A stretch of 28,264 nucleotides of DNA from a virus. The notes beneath the pieces are model-generated. The model made no database searches. It was not told the DNA's origin and was given only the letters and a program-made list of their open reading frames with translations. Shown in pieces: positions 27,199-28,264 of this stretch. The number at the start of each line of letters is the position of its first letter. Positions within the stretch are counted from its first letter, which is position 1. The translations under genes and the position numbers were made by a program. The stretch spans positions 1 through 28,264 of IMG/VR virus record IMGVR_UViG_3300044625_000531. One strand, given 5' to 3'.

Positions 27199-28264
27199 AA
27201 ATATAATAGCCGAGCCTATGGTAATTAACATGGCAGGCATAGCCTTGCAAGAGGCAAGCGAACGAGAGATGCCTACAGGGTGGGTTAGTTACGGAGATTC
27301 AAATTTATTTCCTAATTACTTAATAGAATTATACAACGATTCGCCCGTACACCGGAGCCTTAGCATGTCTATAGCTTTCACGGTTGCAGGAAAAGAATTT
27401 AAGACAAGTTTACCCGTAGCTAATAGAGAGCTTTCAAGATTAAAATTTGACGAGCTACGCCATTGCACGGCCTTAGACTTAAAACTACATGGAGGTTTTT
27501 ATTGGGAGGTGATATGGAGCGTAGACAGGTCTACAATAGCTAGAGTAAACCATTTACCGTACGAAAATTGCAGGCTAGCAGTAACTAACGACGAGGATAT
27601 TATACCAGGCGTTTATTACTCTAAAGATTGGGCAGACTTCCGTAAAAAGAAAAATAAGCCTAGCTTTATACCTATGTTTAACCCTGCAACTAACGCAGAG
27701 GAACCTAGCCAAGTTTTATTCGTTTCAGTTATGACGCCAGGGAGCGCTTATTACCCTAAGCCAGATTATTACGGTGCTATAAATTATATTGAATGTACGC
27801 GAGAAATTAGCGAGTTTTACCGCGCTTTCTTATCGAATGGAATGGCGCCTAGCTACATGCTGCATTTTAATAATGGCGTTCCCGATCCGGAGGAACAAAT
27901 AGCCATTCGCAGACAGTGGGATAAAATGATTGGCGCTCAGAAAAGCGGTAAGGTTGTACTTACTTTTAACGAAAATGCGGAGCGCACGCCTAAGTTAGAT
28001 TTGGTCCCAATGACCGACGCAGATAAGCAGTGGGAGACGTTAACTAACCAAAGTAGAGAAATGATAATGAACGCGCACCGCGTTACCTCACCTCTTATTT
28101 TTGGTATTCGAGACAGTGGCGGACTAGGTAGTAATTCGGACGAAATAAAGCAAGCCTTTAGATTATTCGATAAGCAAGTTATAGAGCCTTACCAAAAAAT
28201 GATTAGCGACGCGGTAGAGGAAATTCTAAGAGGTATTGGTATAGTTGCAAAAATAGAGCTAGAG
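27179..28264 (+). CDS. Portal protein, 3' end cut by the window edge
   Basis: Starts at ATG 27179 and is open for 362 codons to the last base. Features: N-terminal MSHITDKNIIAEPMVIN, WVSYGDSNLFPNYLIELYND, a beta-rich core, YYGAINYIECTREISEFYRA, a long helical region (QWDKMIGAQKSGKVVLTFNE) and a C-terminal helix FRLFDKQVIEPYQKMISDAV. These are patterns of phage portal proteins of Bacteroidota siphophages. If the sequence is circular, the frame continues in bases 1-30 with nine codons (ALFEKIYSN) and a stop. Confidence 0.8.
   Translation, partial: MSHITDKNIIAEPMVINMAGIALQEASEREMPTGWVSYGDSNLFPNYLIELYNDSPVHRSLSMSIAFTVAGKEFKTSLPVANRELSRLKFDELRHCTALDLKLHGGFYWEVIWSVDRSTIARVNHLPYENCRLAVTNDEDIIPGVYYSKDWADFRKKKNKPSFIPMFNPATNAEEPSQVLFVSVMTPGSAYYPKPDYYGAINYIECTREISEFYRAFLSNGMAPSYMLHFNNGVPDPEEQIAIRRQWDKMIGAQKSGKVVLTFNENAERTPKLDLVPMTDADKQWETLTNQSREMIMNAHRVTSPLIFGIRDSGGLGSNSDEIKQAFRLFDKQVIEPYQKMISDAVEEILRGIGIVAKIELE

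Overview
This window looks like a complete, or nearly complete, genome of a small tailed phage with siphovirus-type gene content that infects a member of the Bacteroidota, probably Flavobacteriia-like. Every convincing gene is on the + strand. The DNA is AT-rich. Two strong promoters have the Bacteroidota form TTTG-N19-TAnnTTTG, and many products belong to small protein families typical of Bacteroidota phages. No integrase, DNA polymerase or helicase was recognised, so replication probably relies on the host with a few phage accessory proteins. The portal frame open at the right edge continues from base 1 for nine codons and stops at 28-30, just overlapping the first gene. This suggests a circular or circularly permuted 28,264 bp genome.

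Layout: 8-2242 holds a head-tail connector and a tightly overlapping lysis block (YkuD-like endolysin, two small membrane proteins of holin type, and a nested pair resembling spanins). From 2301 to 7735 there are two or three promoters and many small early genes, including an SSB-like protein with an acidic tail, a DnaA domain IV-like protein, a cassette of small genes with Shine-Dalgarno sites, a double palindromic operator and a Cro/CI-type HTH protein, closed by an intrinsic terminator. 7797-10313 carries a metallophosphoesterase and the large terminase. A structured non-coding stretch (10314-10711) follows. 10712-12245 encodes a VRR-NUC nuclease, a sigma-like protein, a Cys-rich protein with an AT-hook, and a membrane protein. 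A second non-coding stretch (12246-12671) holds an attenuator-like RNA/terminator, a perfect 26-nt polypyrimidine mirror repeat (H-DNA motif), and an AT-rich segment with tandem 12-mers. It is the best origin candidate.

12672-14412 has a ParB-like protein, a small-terminase-like protein and a 258 bp insertion flanked by 24 bp direct repeats that carries a tRNA-like gene with no normal anticodon arm. 14409-23804 is the tail module: a tail assembly chaperone with a probable -1 frameshift on a run of nine T, fibre-like and baseplate-like proteins, and a short tape measure. 23806-28264 is the head module: XkdF-like protease, scaffold, major capsid protein, terminator, two structural proteins and the portal. 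The order is unusual. The large terminase is separated from the small terminase by about 3 kb, and the tail module lies upstream of the head module.

The most interesting signals are the mirror repeat, the direct-repeat-bounded tRNA-like cassette, the chaperone frameshift, the nested spanin-like genes and the two structured intergenic regions. Function assignments rest on motifs read by eye; no database search was possible.
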